Positions 7,987-17,827 are shown, counted from the stretch's first letter. The stretch is DNA of 64,000 nt from Massilia norwichensis (GCF_024753245.1 NZ_JANUGX010000011.1:62001-126000); one strand, 5' to 3'. Notes: a model not told the origin generated them from the letters alone. Numbers and translations: made by a program.

Positions 7987-8298
7987 TCAAACAAGATTTT
8001 CTTGTGGAGCAAGGGCCTGGTCCAGCACCGAATGCATCGCTTCCAGTTTTTGCTTGACTTCCAGCATCGACTGGTCTCCAAGAGGCCCCTGCGGCGACTT
8101 GACGGACAGGAATTCGGCGGCCACCGACAGCGCGGCCATGACGGCGATGCGGTCGGTTCCCTTCACCTTGCCGGAGTCGCGCAGCGCGCACATCTTGCTG
8201 TCGAGGTAATGGACGGCTTCGCGCAGCGTGTGCTCTTCGCCTTCGCGGCAGGCCAGCCGGTAGGACTGGCCCATGATGATGACGTCAAGATGGATCAT
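7987..8298 (-). CDS. zapA: Cell division protein ZapA
   Basis: 103 residues, beginning HLDVIIMGQSYRLACREGEE and continuing with the VHYLDSKMCALRDSGKVKGT helix; the C-terminal half is a coiled coil. ZapA binds FtsZ and bundles protofilaments at the division ring. The start overlaps the stop of the upstream coiled-coil gene (ATGA), so the two are co-transcribed, and the 6S RNA gene lies 48 bases downstream. Confidence 0.93.
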   Translation of the reverse strand: MIHLDVIIMGQSYRLACREGEEHTLREAVHYLDSKMCALRDSGKVKGTDRIAVMAALSVAAEFLSVKSPQGPLGDQSMLEVKQKLEAMHSVLDQALAPQENLV

Positions 8299-8546
8299 TG
8301 CGCTGCCTCGGCATCGTCGGGGTTGGCGGCGGTGTCGTCGCTGGGCGGCGTCTCGGCGGGTTCGAGCTGGGCGAGCATCGCTTCGACGCGCTGCTGGGCT
8401 TGCAGCAGCCGGTTCTTGAAATCGATGTTTTCCGCGCTCAGCAAGGCATTGGCCTGGCGCAACAGGTAGTTTTCGCTACGCAGCGACTGGGTCAGCTGGG
8501 CGAGCCGATCGATTTTATCGGACAGTTCTTGGAATTCGGAAATCAT
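8295..8546 (-). CDS. ZapB-like coiled-coil protein (TIGR02449 family)
   Basis: 83 residues. The first 65 are an almost uninterrupted heptad coiled coil (LSDKIDRLAQLTQSLRSENY, LLRQANALLSAENIDF), and the tail is acidic and Pro/Ala-rich. This gene habitually precedes zapA in beta- and gammaproteobacteria. By analogy with ZapB it may link ZapA to the nucleoid or stabilise the Z ring, but that role is inferred. It overlaps zapA by 4 bases. Confidence 0.85.
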   Translation of the reverse strand: MISEFQELSDKIDRLAQLTQSLRSENYLLRQANALLSAENIDFKNRLLQAQQRVEAMLAQLEPAETPPSDDTAANPDDAEAAQ

Positions 8547-8704
8547 CCATAACTATAGGATCGGGAGCGATTCTTCGTCAACAGGATGCGTTCCGTGCGC
8601 AGGTATTAATAAATGGGTGGTAGGCTTCTGCGCTTCCTTGCGCCAGGCCAGCTCATCCACTTGCGAAAACGCAAAAAAGTTGACCAATTACCCAACGCCG
8701 GCGC

Positions 8705-8733
8705 TTGAAATGCCTAATTATCGTCCCTATAAT
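8705..8733 (+). promoter_or_regulatory. groESL promoter
   Basis: TTGAAA (8705-8710) and TATAAT (8728-8733) with a 17-base spacer form a near-consensus sigma70 promoter. The -10 runs into the CIRCE operator. CTTGAAA followed by TCCCTATAAT also partly resembles a sigma32 promoter, so dual heat-shock control is possible. Confidence 0.85.
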
Positions 8734-8759
8734 TAGCACTCGTTAGGGAGGAGTGCTAA
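8733..8759 (+). promoter_or_regulatory. CIRCE operator (HrcA binding site)
   Basis: TTAGCACTC (8733-8741), a 9-base spacer, then GAGTGCTAA (8751-8759): a perfect match to the CIRCE consensus. HrcA bound here represses groESL until heat shock. The left arm overlaps the last base of the -10 hexamer. hrcA itself is not in the window. Confidence 0.97.
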
Positions 8760-8809
8760 CAGACCTTCCCCGCCAACGAATAATTCATCAACAATCAAAG
8801 GAGTTTTGC

Positions 8810-9100
8810 ATGAACCTTCGCCCATTGCACGATCGCGTGATCGTGAAGCGTCTCGACCAGGAAACCAAAACTGCGTCCGGCCTGATCATCCCCGATGCAG
8901 CGGCCGAGAAACCGGACCAGGGTGAGATTCTCGCCGTGGGCAACGGCAAAGTGCAAGAAAACGGCAACGTCCGTCCGCTGGAAGTGAAAGTCGGCGACCG
9001 CGTCCTGTTCGGCAAGTACTCGGGCCAGACCGTCAAGGTCAACGGCGAGGAACTGCTGGTCATGCGCGAAGAAGACATCATGGCCGTCGTGGCCCAGTAA
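8810..9100 (+). CDS. groES: Co-chaperonin GroES
   Basis: 96 residues starting [20 protein letters not shown], the standard Cpn10 start. The mobile loop with [20 protein letters not shown] is present, as is the roof segment. GroES caps the GroEL folding chamber. ATG 8810 is chosen over the longer frame because of the AAAGGAG ribosome binding site at 8797-8803 and family length. It is first in a groES-groEL operon with a 38-base gap, under CIRCE control. Confidence 0.98.
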   Translation: MNLRPLHDRVIVKRLDQETKTASGLIIPDAAAEKPDQGEILAVGNGKVQENGNVRPLEVKVGDRVLFGKYSGQTVKVNGEELLVMREEDIMAVVAQ

Positions 9101-9135
9101 TCAGTCCAAACACTTTCCTGAATACGGAGAAATAA

Positions 9136-10782
<1,647 letters not shown>

Positions 10783-10824
10783 TCAAGCCGGACGGCTTCA
10801 CAGCCAACCGAGTAGTAAAGTAAG

Positions 10825-10856
10825 GCCCGCGGGGTTTGCGCCCCGCGGGCTTTTTT
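10825..10856 (+). terminator. Intrinsic terminator of groESL
   Basis: GCCCGCGGGG (10825-10834) pairs with CCCCGCGGGC (10841-10850) around a TTTGCG loop and is followed by TTTTTTC. It is a very strong GC stem with a U tract. Confidence 0.93.
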
Positions 10857-10874
10857 CTTTCCGGGAGGCGAACG

Positions 10875-11306
10875 ATGGCGGCAATCAAACTGGACGAACT
10901 GGAAAACGCGGCCATCCTGGTCGACGATGGCGAAGGCAGCGCGAAGGCGCTGGTCGCGCGCGACAGCGGCATGATCCACCTGCTCAGCGACGAGTACATG
11001 GACGAGGAAGCGCCGGTGCCGGGCGACACGGGCGACACTGAGGCCGGCGGCAACTACGTGTCCGTGCCCGCCGCCAGCGAACTGGGCCTGGGCCGCGCGC
11101 TGATGCAGCGCTTTGCGGGTTCCCACCTGCCCGGCGACCGCGAACGTGTGCAGGAAATATTTGCGCGCCAGGATCCATACGACCGCTTTTCGAAGCTGCT
11201 GGAAGAGCGGGGCGAACTGGATGCCTGGTACCGCTTCCGCGAAAGCGAGACCCGCGCGGCACTGATCCGCTGGTGCGAACAGCACGGGCTGCAACTCGAC
11301 GGCTGA
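10875..11306 (+). CDS. UPF0158 family protein
   Basis: 143 residues. The C-terminal motif, with DPYDRFSKLLEERGELDAWY followed by ALIRWCEQHGL, and the YVSVPAASELGLGRALMQRF segment match UPF0158 proteins, which have no established function. GGGAGG just upstream is the ribosome binding site for ATG 10875. The gene begins only 19 bases after the U tract of the groESL terminator, so its promoter must lie within that terminator region or it depends on readthrough. Confidence 0.75.
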   Translation: MAAIKLDELENAAILVDDGEGSAKALVARDSGMIHLLSDEYMDEEAPVPGDTGDTEAGGNYVSVPAASELGLGRALMQRFAGSHLPGDRERVQEIFARQDPYDRFSKLLEERGELDAWYRFRESETRAALIRWCEQHGLQLDG

Positions 11307-11312
11307 GCACTT

Positions 11313-11420
11313 TTGACAACAGGGCGCTACCGATACGTTATACTGGCCTCGGGTGCGCACACGTCCGTGTGACGCAGGCATAGCGTCGGTCGGGCCGCCA
11401 CGCGGTTTCCGGCTGCCCAC
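11313..11420 (+). promoter_or_regulatory. nhaA leader: promoter-like elements and structured 5' UTR, possible riboswitch
   Basis: TTGACA (11313-11318) and TATACT (11339-11344) are 20 bases apart, longer than the usual 17. The transcript would then contain a hairpin CACACG-TC-CGTGTG (about 11357-11370), a CCGC-CAC-GCGG hairpin and a GGGC/GCCC outer pairing that ends two bases before the ATG, with no Shine-Dalgarno sequence. Conserved nhaA-I and nhaA-II leader RNAs (proposed Li+/Na+ riboswitches) precede this gene in other proteobacteria. Whether this leader matches either was not tested. Confidence 0.45.
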
Positions 11421-12626
11421 ATGATCACGCAAGCATCTGCACCTTCGCGCGCCCTGTCCCGCACCTTCCAGCGCTTTTTCTCCTCCAAGAAGGCAGGCGG
11501 CATCATTCTCATCGCCTGTACCCTCCTGTCGCTGCTGCTGGCGAATTCCGCGGCCGGCGCGGGCTATTTGGCGTTCTGGCATCGCGAAGTCGCCGGCATG
11601 AGCGTCGAACACTGGATCAATGATGGCCTGATGGCAGTGTTCTTCCTGATGGTGGGCCTCGAACTCGAGCGCGAACTGTACAACGGGGAGCTGTCCGACT
11701 TCCGCAATGCCCTGTTGCCGATTGTTGCCGCAGTCGGCGGCATCTGCGTCCCGGCTTTGCTGCACTTCAGCCTGAATGCGGGCACGGCGGCGCAAGGGGG
11801 CATGGGGATTCCGATGGCCACCGACATCGCTTTCGCACTGGGAGTGCTGGCCCTGCTCGGCAAGAATGTACCGGCTTCGCTCAAGATCTTCCTGACCGCG
11901 CTTGCCGTCATCGACGATCTGGGCGCCATCCTGGTCATCGCGCTGTTCTATACGACCGACCTGCAGCTCGCTTACCTGATCGGCGCCCTGGCCGTGTTCG
12001 GCGCGCTGGTCTGCCTGAACCGCTTTGCCCGCGTCATGACACTCTTTCCCTATCTGCTGGGCGGGGCGCTGATGTGGTTCCTGATGCTGAAGTCCGGCAT
12101 CCATGCGACGATCGCCGGCGTCCTGCTCGCGTTTGCCATCCCGTATTCTGCGCGGCAGGACGACGAGGCCTCGCCATCCCATCGGCTCGAGCACATGCTG
12201 CATACGCCGACCTCCTTCTTCATCCTTCCCTTGTTCGCATTGGCGAACACGGGCATCGTCATCGGCAGCGGCTGGGCCACAGAACTGGCCTCGCCCAACA
12301 GTCTCGGCATCTTCGGCGGACTAGTGCTGGGCAAGCCGCTCGGCATCTTCCTGTTCAGCTTTGCCGCGATCGGCCTCGGCATATGCAAATTGCCGCTCGA
12401 CCTGTCATGGCGTCATGTGCTGGGCGCGGGGATGTTGGGCGGCATCGGCTTCACCATGTCGATTTTCATCACCAACCTCGCTTTCCCGGGGCAGGCCGAT
12501 GCAGTCACCGCGTCGAAGATTGCGATTCTCCTGGCATCGCTGACAGCCGGTGTGGCCGGTTTCCTGTGGCTGAAATTTCTCGGTCGCCCTTTGCCGACCG
12601 ATACAGATACTGACACGCTCGGTTAG
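11421..12626 (+). CDS. nhaA: Na+/H+ antiporter NhaA
   Basis: 401 residues with about 12 membrane segments. The ion-binding aspartate pair is present in ALAVIDDLGAILVIALFY, and the other family blocks include GIPMATDIAFALGVLALL and GGIGFTMSIFITNLAFPG. NhaA exchanges two protons for one Na+ or Li+ and sets internal pH and sodium tolerance. ATG 11421 follows a structured leader without a clear ribosome binding site, consistent with control at translation initiation. It is a single-gene unit. Confidence 0.96.
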   Translation: MITQASAPSRALSRTFQRFFSSKKAGGIILIACTLLSLLLANSAAGAGYLAFWHREVAGMSVEHWINDGLMAVFFLMVGLELERELYNGELSDFRNALLPIVAAVGGICVPALLHFSLNAGTAAQGGMGIPMATDIAFALGVLALLGKNVPASLKIFLTALAVIDDLGAILVIALFYTTDLQLAYLIGALAVFGALVCLNRFARVMTLFPYLLGGALMWFLMLKSGIHATIAGVLLAFAIPYSARQDDEASPSHRLEHMLHTPTSFFILPLFALANTGIVIGSGWATELASPNSLGIFGGLVLGKPLGIFLFSFAAIGLGICKLPLDLSWRHVLGAGMLGGIGFTMSIFITNLAFPGQADAVTASKIAILLASLTAGVAGFLWLKFLGRPLPTDTDTDTLG

Positions 12627-12640
12627 CAAACGAGGTCTTC

Positions 12641-12652
12641 TCGAATATTCGA
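12641..12652 (+). promoter_or_regulatory. Perfect palindrome before alcohol dehydrogenase
   Basis: TCGAATATTCGA is a 12-base perfect palindrome between nhaA and the dehydrogenase gene. It could be an operator, but no regulator gene is adjacent. Confidence 0.3.
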
Positions 12653-12687
12653 CGAATTTGCGTGCCACCTAACAGACCCAGGCCGTC

Positions 12688-12725
12688 CCCTCCCGTAAGG
12701 TGTTCAGTCTTTTCACACGGGAGGG
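12688..12725 (+). promoter_or_regulatory. Hairpin sequestering the Shine-Dalgarno of the alcohol dehydrogenase
   Basis: CCCTCCCGT (12688-12696) pairs perfectly over 9 bp with ACGGGAGGG (12717-12725). The right arm contains GGGAGGG, the Shine-Dalgarno sequence placed 3 bases before ATG 12729. A GTG/CAC pairing inside the 20-base loop can extend the stem. The fold would hide the ribosome binding site until melted or opened by a factor. Confidence 0.6.
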
Positions 12726-12728
12726 AAC

Positions 12729-13820
12729 ATGATCAAGGTCACCGGTTACGCGGCGAAGCACTCGTTCAGCCGCCTGAAGAAATACGAATTCGAGCGCGAG
12801 GATGCCAAGGCGCATGAGGTCGAGATCGAGGTGCTGTACTGCGGCGTCTGCCACTCGGACATCCACCAGGTCAAGAACGAGTGGCACAACACGGTCTACC
12901 CCTGCGTGCCGGGACACGAGATCGTCGGCCGTGTGACCAAGGTCGGGCCGGCGGTGCGCAAGCACGCGGTGGGCGACCTGGTCGGCGTCGGCTGCATGAT
13001 CGACAGCTGCGGCCAATGCGAAGCCTGCGCCAGCGGCGACCAGAACTACTGCATGGCGCCGAACAGCTGGCTGGCCACCTACAACGGCCCGATGCAGCCG
13101 AAGAGCAAAGTCGGCGAGAACATCTACGGCCGCGACAACACCTTCGGCGGCTATTCCAACATGCTGGTCGTGAAGGAAGACTTCGTGCTGAAGATCCCGG
13201 CCCAGCTCAAGCCGGAAGTGGCGGCGCCGATCCTGTGCGCCGGCGTGACCACCTATTCGCCGCTCAAGCACTGGGGCGTGAAGGCCGGCGACAAGGTCGG
13301 CATCATCGGCATGGGCGGCCTGGGCCACATGGCGGCCAAGATCGCCAAGGCGATGGGCGCCGAGGTGACGATGTTCACGCGCACCAGGGAAAAGATCGAG
13401 GAAGCGAACAAGCTCGGTTTCGACGCCGTCATCGAGGACGACAAGCAGGCGCTGAAGGACCTCGAGGCGAGCTTCGACTTCATGCTGTCGACGGTGCCGG
13501 AAAAGCACGACATCAACAACTACGTCCAGCTGCTCAAGCGCAATGCCGCGCTGGTGCTGGTCGGCGCGCTGGAGCCGATGGCACCGGTCGACAACATGCA
13601 GGTGGCGTTCAAGCGCCGCACCGTCGCCGGCTCGCTGATCGGCAACCTGGCCGAGACCCAGGAAGTGCTGGACTTCTGCGCCGAGCACAACATCGGGCCG
13701 GAGATCGAAATCATCCGCATGCAGGACATCAACGATGCCTACAACAAGGTCGAGAAGGGCGACGTGCGCTTCCGCTATGTGATCGACATGGCGTCGCTGA
13801 AGGAGGAAATGGGCGAGTAA
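12729..13820 (+). CDS. NAD(P)-dependent zinc alcohol dehydrogenase (YahK/CAD-like)
   Basis: 363 residues of the medium-chain dehydrogenase family. Catalytic zinc ligands are Cys41, His63 and Glu64 (YCGVCHSD, PGHEIVG). Four structural-zinc cysteines are at 94, 97, 100 and 108. The Rossmann motif GIIGMGGLGHMAAKIAKAMG follows. This subgroup reduces aldehydes, often with NADPH. The second copy at 38.8-39.9 kb shares all these features. Ten bases separate its stop from the LanC-like gene, which may be co-transcribed. Translation is probably gated by the upstream hairpin. Confidence 0.92.
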   Translation: MIKVTGYAAKHSFSRLKKYEFEREDAKAHEVEIEVLYCGVCHSDIHQVKNEWHNTVYPCVPGHEIVGRVTKVGPAVRKHAVGDLVGVGCMIDSCGQCEACASGDQNYCMAPNSWLATYNGPMQPKSKVGENIYGRDNTFGGYSNMLVVKEDFVLKIPAQLKPEVAAPILCAGVTTYSPLKHWGVKAGDKVGIIGMGGLGHMAAKIAKAMGAEVTMFTRTREKIEEANKLGFDAVIEDDKQALKDLEASFDFMLSTVPEKHDINNYVQLLKRNAALVLVGALEPMAPVDNMQVAFKRRTVAGSLIGNLAETQEVLDFCAEHNIGPEIEIIRMQDINDAYNKVEKGDVRFRYVIDMASLKEEMGE

Positions 13821-13830
13821 AATTGCGCCC

Positions 13831-15039
13831 ATGCTCCACGACCCCGCCCGCCATGAAACCCTGACGCCAATCGCCTGGGACGAAGCCCGTGCCAGGCGCG
13901 CCATCCACGACATCGTCGCCGACACCGAAGCCCGCTTCGATGCGAAGCGCTGGTGGCCTGTGCATCCGCTCGACCAGGAAGGCGACGATACCGGCGTGGT
14001 CGAAACGCCGATGTACCACGGCGCCGCCGGCGTCGTCTGGGCCCTGCACTACCTGCAGGATGCCGGCGCGGTGCGGCTGGCGCGCGATTACCTGGCTGAC
14101 TGGGAGCACCTCCTTGCGGCCAACGGCGAGTGGCTGGCCAGCCAGGGATTGGAGAAAGAGCACGCTTCCTTCCTGATGGGCGACACGCCGATCCGGATGA
14201 TGGCCTTCGCGCGCGCCCCTGACGCCGGGCATGCAGCGGCGCTGCACGCGCTCATCGCCGGCAACGCCGGGCATCCGGCACGCGAGCTGATGTGGGGCGC
14301 GCCGGGCACCCTGCTGGCCGCCCTCTTCCTGCACGAGCGTAGCGGCGGCGACGCCTGGGCCGAACTGTTCCGCGCCACCGCCGCCACGCTGTGGCAGCAG
14401 CGCGAATGGTCGGAGCAGCATGGCTGCGCCTACTGGACCCAGGAACTCTACGGCAGCCGCTCGACCTACCTCGACGCGGTCCACGGTTTGGTCGCCGCGG
14501 CCGTGCCGCTGATCCGCGGCCGCCACCTGCTGGGCGAGGAAGAATGGGACGAATGGCGGCGCTGCATCGCCAACACGGTGCGCCGCACCGCCACCGTCGA
14601 GAACGGCCAAGCCAACTGGCGCCCGCAGCTGTTCGGCACCCAGCGCGAAGCGGACAAGAAGCTGCTGCAGTTCTGCCATGGCGCGCCGGGATTCGTGATC
14701 TGCCTGGCCGGCTTTCCCGGCGACGAACTCGACGATCTGCTGGCGGCGGCGGGCGAAGCCACCTGGACGGCCGGCCCGCTGGCCAAGGGATCGAACCTGT
14801 GCCACGGCACCGGCGGTAACGGCTACACCTTCCTGGTGCTGTACCGCCGCACCGGCGACCCGCGCTGGCTCGAGCGGGCGCGCGCCTTCGCCATGCACGG
14901 CACCGAACAGGTGGAACGCGATGCCGCCCGCTACGGCCAGGGGCGCTATTCGCTGTGGACCGGCGACCCGGGCTTTGCCGTCTACCTGTGGGACTGCATC
15001 CGCGCGCAGGCCGCCTTCCCGACGCTGGACGTGTTCTGA
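13831..15039 (+). CDS. LanC-like (lanthionine synthetase C family) protein
   Basis: 402 residues with repeated alpha-helical blocks containing Gly motifs (YHGAAGVVWAL, WGAPGTLLAALFL, FCHGAPGF, LCHGTGGNGY, WTGDPGFAVYL) typical of the alpha/alpha toroid. Cys282, Cys324 and His325 sit where LanC enzymes bind catalytic zinc. LanC cyclases add Cys thiols to dehydroamino acids in lantibiotics; LANCL relatives add glutathione to dehydroamino acids. No LanA, LanB, LanM or transporter gene is visible nearby, so a LANCL-like protein-repair role is as likely as peptide modification. Confidence 0.8.
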   Translation: MLHDPARHETLTPIAWDEARARRAIHDIVADTEARFDAKRWWPVHPLDQEGDDTGVVETPMYHGAAGVVWALHYLQDAGAVRLARDYLADWEHLLAANGEWLASQGLEKEHASFLMGDTPIRMMAFARAPDAGHAAALHALIAGNAGHPARELMWGAPGTLLAALFLHERSGGDAWAELFRATAATLWQQREWSEQHGCAYWTQELYGSRSTYLDAVHGLVAAAVPLIRGRHLLGEEEWDEWRRCIANTVRRTATVENGQANWRPQLFGTQREADKKLLQFCHGAPGFVICLAGFPGDELDDLLAAAGEATWTAGPLAKGSNLCHGTGGNGYTFLVLYRRTGDPRWLERARAFAMHGTEQVERDAARYGQGRYSLWTGDPGFAVYLWDCIRAQAAFPTLDVF

Positions 15040-15112
15040 TCCCAGGCTGCCGCAAGTTGCCGTAAGACTATGCTGGGTGTAGACTGGTTCCTTGGTCCAC
15101 TCGCACTCTGCC

Positions 15113-15553
15113 ATGTCTACACATCCTGCCCGCCTGCTCGGCGCCACCCTCCTCGCCCTGTGCGCCCTTGCCGCCTGCAAGCGCGAGGAAACGCCGCCGC
15201 CCAAGCCGGCCGTTGCCGAAGCGCCTGCCGCACCGGCGCGCACGCGCGACCAGGCCATTGCCGAGCTGATGGCGCTGCCCGAGCTGAAGGCGTGGTCGGA
15301 AGAGATCGAAAAGCGTTCGCACGGCAAGGTGCATGGCGCCGTGATCGAGGACGATCCGACGCCGCGCATCATCGAAGGCAAGCCCTACTACCAGCTCAGC
15401 TTCGTGGAAAACCGCAAGCAGAACGTGCACCGCCGCGCCAGCTTCCTGGTCGCCAAGACGGGCTCGGACATCCTGGTCGAGGATGCGGAAACCGATACCG
15501 TGCAGTCGCTGGATGAGTGGCGGCGCAATATTCAGCGCGTTGAGTTGAAATAG
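15113..15553 (+). CDS. Small lipoprotein
   Basis: 146 residues. The lipobox LAAC gives a lipidated Cys22, followed by a Pro/Ala linker and a C-terminal domain (about 50-146) with ELKAWSEEIEKRSHGKVHGA and PYYQLSFVENRKQNVHRRAS. No family was recognised with certainty. ATG 15113 is chosen because it directly precedes the signal sequence; an upstream ATG at 15092 adds seven residues. It stands alone, and a REP-like hairpin follows the stop. Confidence 0.75.
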   Translation: MSTHPARLLGATLLALCALAACKREETPPPKPAVAEAPAAPARTRDQAIAELMALPELKAWSEEIEKRSHGKVHGAVIEDDPTPRIIEGKPYYQLSFVENRKQNVHRRASFLVAKTGSDILVEDAETDTVQSLDEWRRNIQRVELK

Positions 15554-15560
15554 TAATTAG

Positions 15561-15630
15561 CTTGGGTCCCCGCCTTCGCGGGGAGTCGTTTCCGGCAATG
15601 CCGGGAACGACAATAAGTAAGCTTGATCCC
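15561..15630. repeat. REP-like palindromic element, copy A
   Basis: Two hairpins in tandem: TCCCCGCCTTCGCGGGGA (about 15567-15584) and TTCCGGCAATGCCGGGAA (15589-15606). The first is the same core seen at 22.3, 26.2, 37.2 and 50.3 kb. It may also stop transcripts from the lipoprotein gene. Nothing else is seen between here and the AraC gene. Confidence 0.75.
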
Positions 15631-15740
15631 GCGCAAATCTACGCCACGATGACGCGCTTATCGTAATCAGCGCCGCTGGCCGCGAGGTGCTGCCGCACGC
15701 AAGTGCGACAGTGCCACTCCTCCCCCGGTCGGCGGCTCCC

Positions 15741-16529
15741 CTACTTCTTCCACTCGGCCAGATAATGCTGGGGCGTCCTGCCCAGCAGGCGCCGGAACAT
15801 GCTCGTGAACGCGCTCGGGCTGGCATAGCCCAGCGCCCGCGCCACCGCGCCCACGCTTTCGCCGCGCGCCAGCATCTCGAAGGCATGTGCCAGGTGCACC
15901 TGCTGCACCCATTGCCGGTAATGCAGGCCGGTCTCCTTCGGAAACAGGCGGATCAGGGTGCGCGCGCTGGCACCGGCGTCGAACGCCAGGTCGTCCAGCC
16001 GGCGCGGGTTGCCGGGCCGGGCCATGATCTCGGTGCACAGCGCCTGCAGGCGGCGGTCGCGCGGCCAGGGCACGGCGATCGGCACCGTCCGCATCGCCGC
16101 GATTTCGGACAGGATCAGGCGCGCCAGGTCGCCGCCACGGCCCTCGACCGGATAGTCGAGCGGCTCGGCCGCCAGCGCCAGGATCAGCTCGCGCAGCAGC
16201 GGGCTGACTTCCAGCACCCGGCAGTCTTCGGTCATCGCGCCGGCCGCCTGGGCGTCGATGTACAGCGCGCGCATGTTGACCTGGCTGAGCATGGTCACTT
16301 CGTGCAGCACGCCGGGCGCGATCAGCAGCGCGCGGCGCGGCGGGATGATCCAGACGCCGAGTTCGGTACGCACCCGCATCACGCCGTCGCTGGCGTACAG
16401 CAATTGCACCCAGGGGTGGCTGTGGGCGTCGATCGTGTGCCCGTGGCTGGCGTCGTTGCGTACCGCCGTCACGCTGCGCGGCAGGGTCTGGAAACGCTGG
16501 CGGTAGTCGGGGGAAAGCGTGAGTGTCAC
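15741..16529 (-). CDS. AraC-family transcriptional regulator
   Basis: 262 residues from the chosen GTG start. An N-terminal cupin-like sensor domain (HTIDAHSHPWVQLLYASDGV) is followed by a C-terminal double HTH (about 165-260) with VGAVARALGYASPSAFTSMF and RRLLGRTPQHYLAEWKK. It is divergent from the Fsr-type efflux gene with 55 bases between starts, so it probably controls that gene. A longer start (ATG 16586) would overlap the divergent start codon and was not preferred. No clear ribosome binding site is visible for either start. Confidence 0.88.
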   Translation of the reverse strand: MTLTLSPDYRQRFQTLPRSVTAVRNDASHGHTIDAHSHPWVQLLYASDGVMRVRTELGVWIIPPRRALLIAPGVLHEVTMLSQVNMRALYIDAQAAGAMTEDCRVLEVSPLLRELILALAAEPLDYPVEGRGGDLARLILSEIAAMRTVPIAVPWPRDRRLQALCTEIMARPGNPRRLDDLAFDAGASARTLIRLFPKETGLHYRQWVQQVHLAHAFEMLARGESVGAVARALGYASPSAFTSMFRRLLGRTPQHYLAEWKK

Positions 16530-16584
16530 TTTGGCGACGAAAAATGGAATAGGCGTTCGGATTGCACATATTACACTGGCTACC

Positions 16585-17796
16585 ATGACGACACCCACCG
16601 CTACCACTTCCCCCCAGACCAAGGCATCCGGCACCGTGCTGCAGATCCTGTTCTCGGTCGCCTTCGTCCACCTGCTCAACGATTGCGTGCAGGCCGCGCT
16701 GCCGGCGATCTACCCGCTGCTCAAGCAGGAGTTCGCGCTCAGCTTCGCGCAGGTCGGCCTGATCACCCTGACCTTCCAGTGCACGGCCTCGCTGCTGCAG
16801 CCCTGGATCGGCCTGTACACGGACAAGCGTCCGATTCCCTTCCTGCTGCCGGCCGGCATGTGCATGACCCTGCTGGGCGTGGCGCTGCTGTCGATGGCGG
16901 GCAGCTTCGGCATGCTGCTGCTGGGCGCCGGCATGATCGGCGTCGGTTCCTCGACCTTCCACCCGGAAGCCTCGCGCGTGGCGCGGCTGGCCTCGGGCGG
17001 CCGCTTCGGCTTCGCACAGTCGCTGTTCCAGGTCGGCGGCAACCTCGGCTCGGCGCTCGGTCCGCTGCTGGCGGCGGCGATCCTGGTCGGCCGCGGCCAC
17101 GGCAAGTTCGCCTGGTGCGCGGTGCTGATCGTGCTGGCCGTGATCGTGCTGGTGAGCGTGAGCCGCTGGTACGGCAGCCACCTCAAGAGCGCAACGAAGA
17201 AGGCCGCGCTGCATGCCGGCCCGCCGCTGCCGCGCAAGCAGGTGATCCGCGCGCTGGCGGTGCTGGCGATGCTGGTGTTCTCGAAGTACATCTACATGGC
17301 CAGCCTGTCGAGCTACTACACGTTCTTCCTGATCGAGAAGTTCCACGTGCCGGTCGGGACCGCGCAGATGTATTTGTTCCTGTTCCTGGCCTCGGTGGCG
17401 CTCGGCACCTTCGCCGGCGGCCCGATCGGCGACCGCATCGGCCGCAAGCGCGTGATCTGGGTCTCGATCCTGGGCGCGGCGCCGTTCACGCTGGCCCTGC
17501 CCTACGCCAGCCTGGGCTGGACCGCGGTGCTGTCGGTGGTGATCGGCCTGGTGATGTCCTCGGCCTTCTCGGCCATCGTGGTATTCGCGCAGGAGCTGGT
17601 GCCGGGCAAGGTCGGCATGATCGCCGGGATCTTCTTCGGCCTGATGTTCGGCGTCAGCGGCATCGGCGCCGCGGCCATGGGGCATATCGCCGACGTCGCC
17701 GGCATCGAGCAGGTGTACCGCATCGCTTCCTTCCTGCCGCTGCTGGGGATCCTGGCGGCGCTGCTGCCGAAGATGGAAAAGGCCGCGATCCGTTAG
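16585..17796 (+). CDS. MFS efflux transporter, fosmidomycin-resistance (Fsr) type
   Basis: 403 residues, about 12 membrane segments. FVHLLNDCVQAALPAIYPLL near the N-terminus and GVGSSTFHPEASRVARLASG in the first half are characteristic of the Fsr subfamily. RIGRKRVIW is the loop 8-9 motif. Fsr exports fosmidomycin in E. coli; other members have unknown substrates. It is divergent from an AraC regulator and followed after 31 bases by the NHL/M23 gene on the same strand. Confidence 0.87.
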   Translation: MTTPTATTSPQTKASGTVLQILFSVAFVHLLNDCVQAALPAIYPLLKQEFALSFAQVGLITLTFQCTASLLQPWIGLYTDKRPIPFLLPAGMCMTLLGVALLSMAGSFGMLLLGAGMIGVGSSTFHPEASRVARLASGGRFGFAQSLFQVGGNLGSALGPLLAAAILVGRGHGKFAWCAVLIVLAVIVLVSVSRWYGSHLKSATKKAALHAGPPLPRKQVIRALAVLAMLVFSKYIYMASLSSYYTFFLIEKFHVPVGTAQMYLFLFLASVALGTFAGGPIGDRIGRKRVIWVSILGAAPFTLALPYASLGWTAVLSVVIGLVMSSAFSAIVVFAQELVPGKVGMIAGIFFGLMFGVSGIGAAAMGHIADVAGIEQVYRIASFLPLLGILAALLPKMEKAAIR

Positions 17797-17827
17797 ACTG
17801 GCGGTCCGAGCATAAGCAGGCGGCAGT

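Noticed and set aside
13831..15039. Lantibiotic gene cluster
   Set aside because: Only the LanC-like gene is present; no precursor peptide, dehydratase, protease or transporter gene was seen in the surrounding 20 kb.
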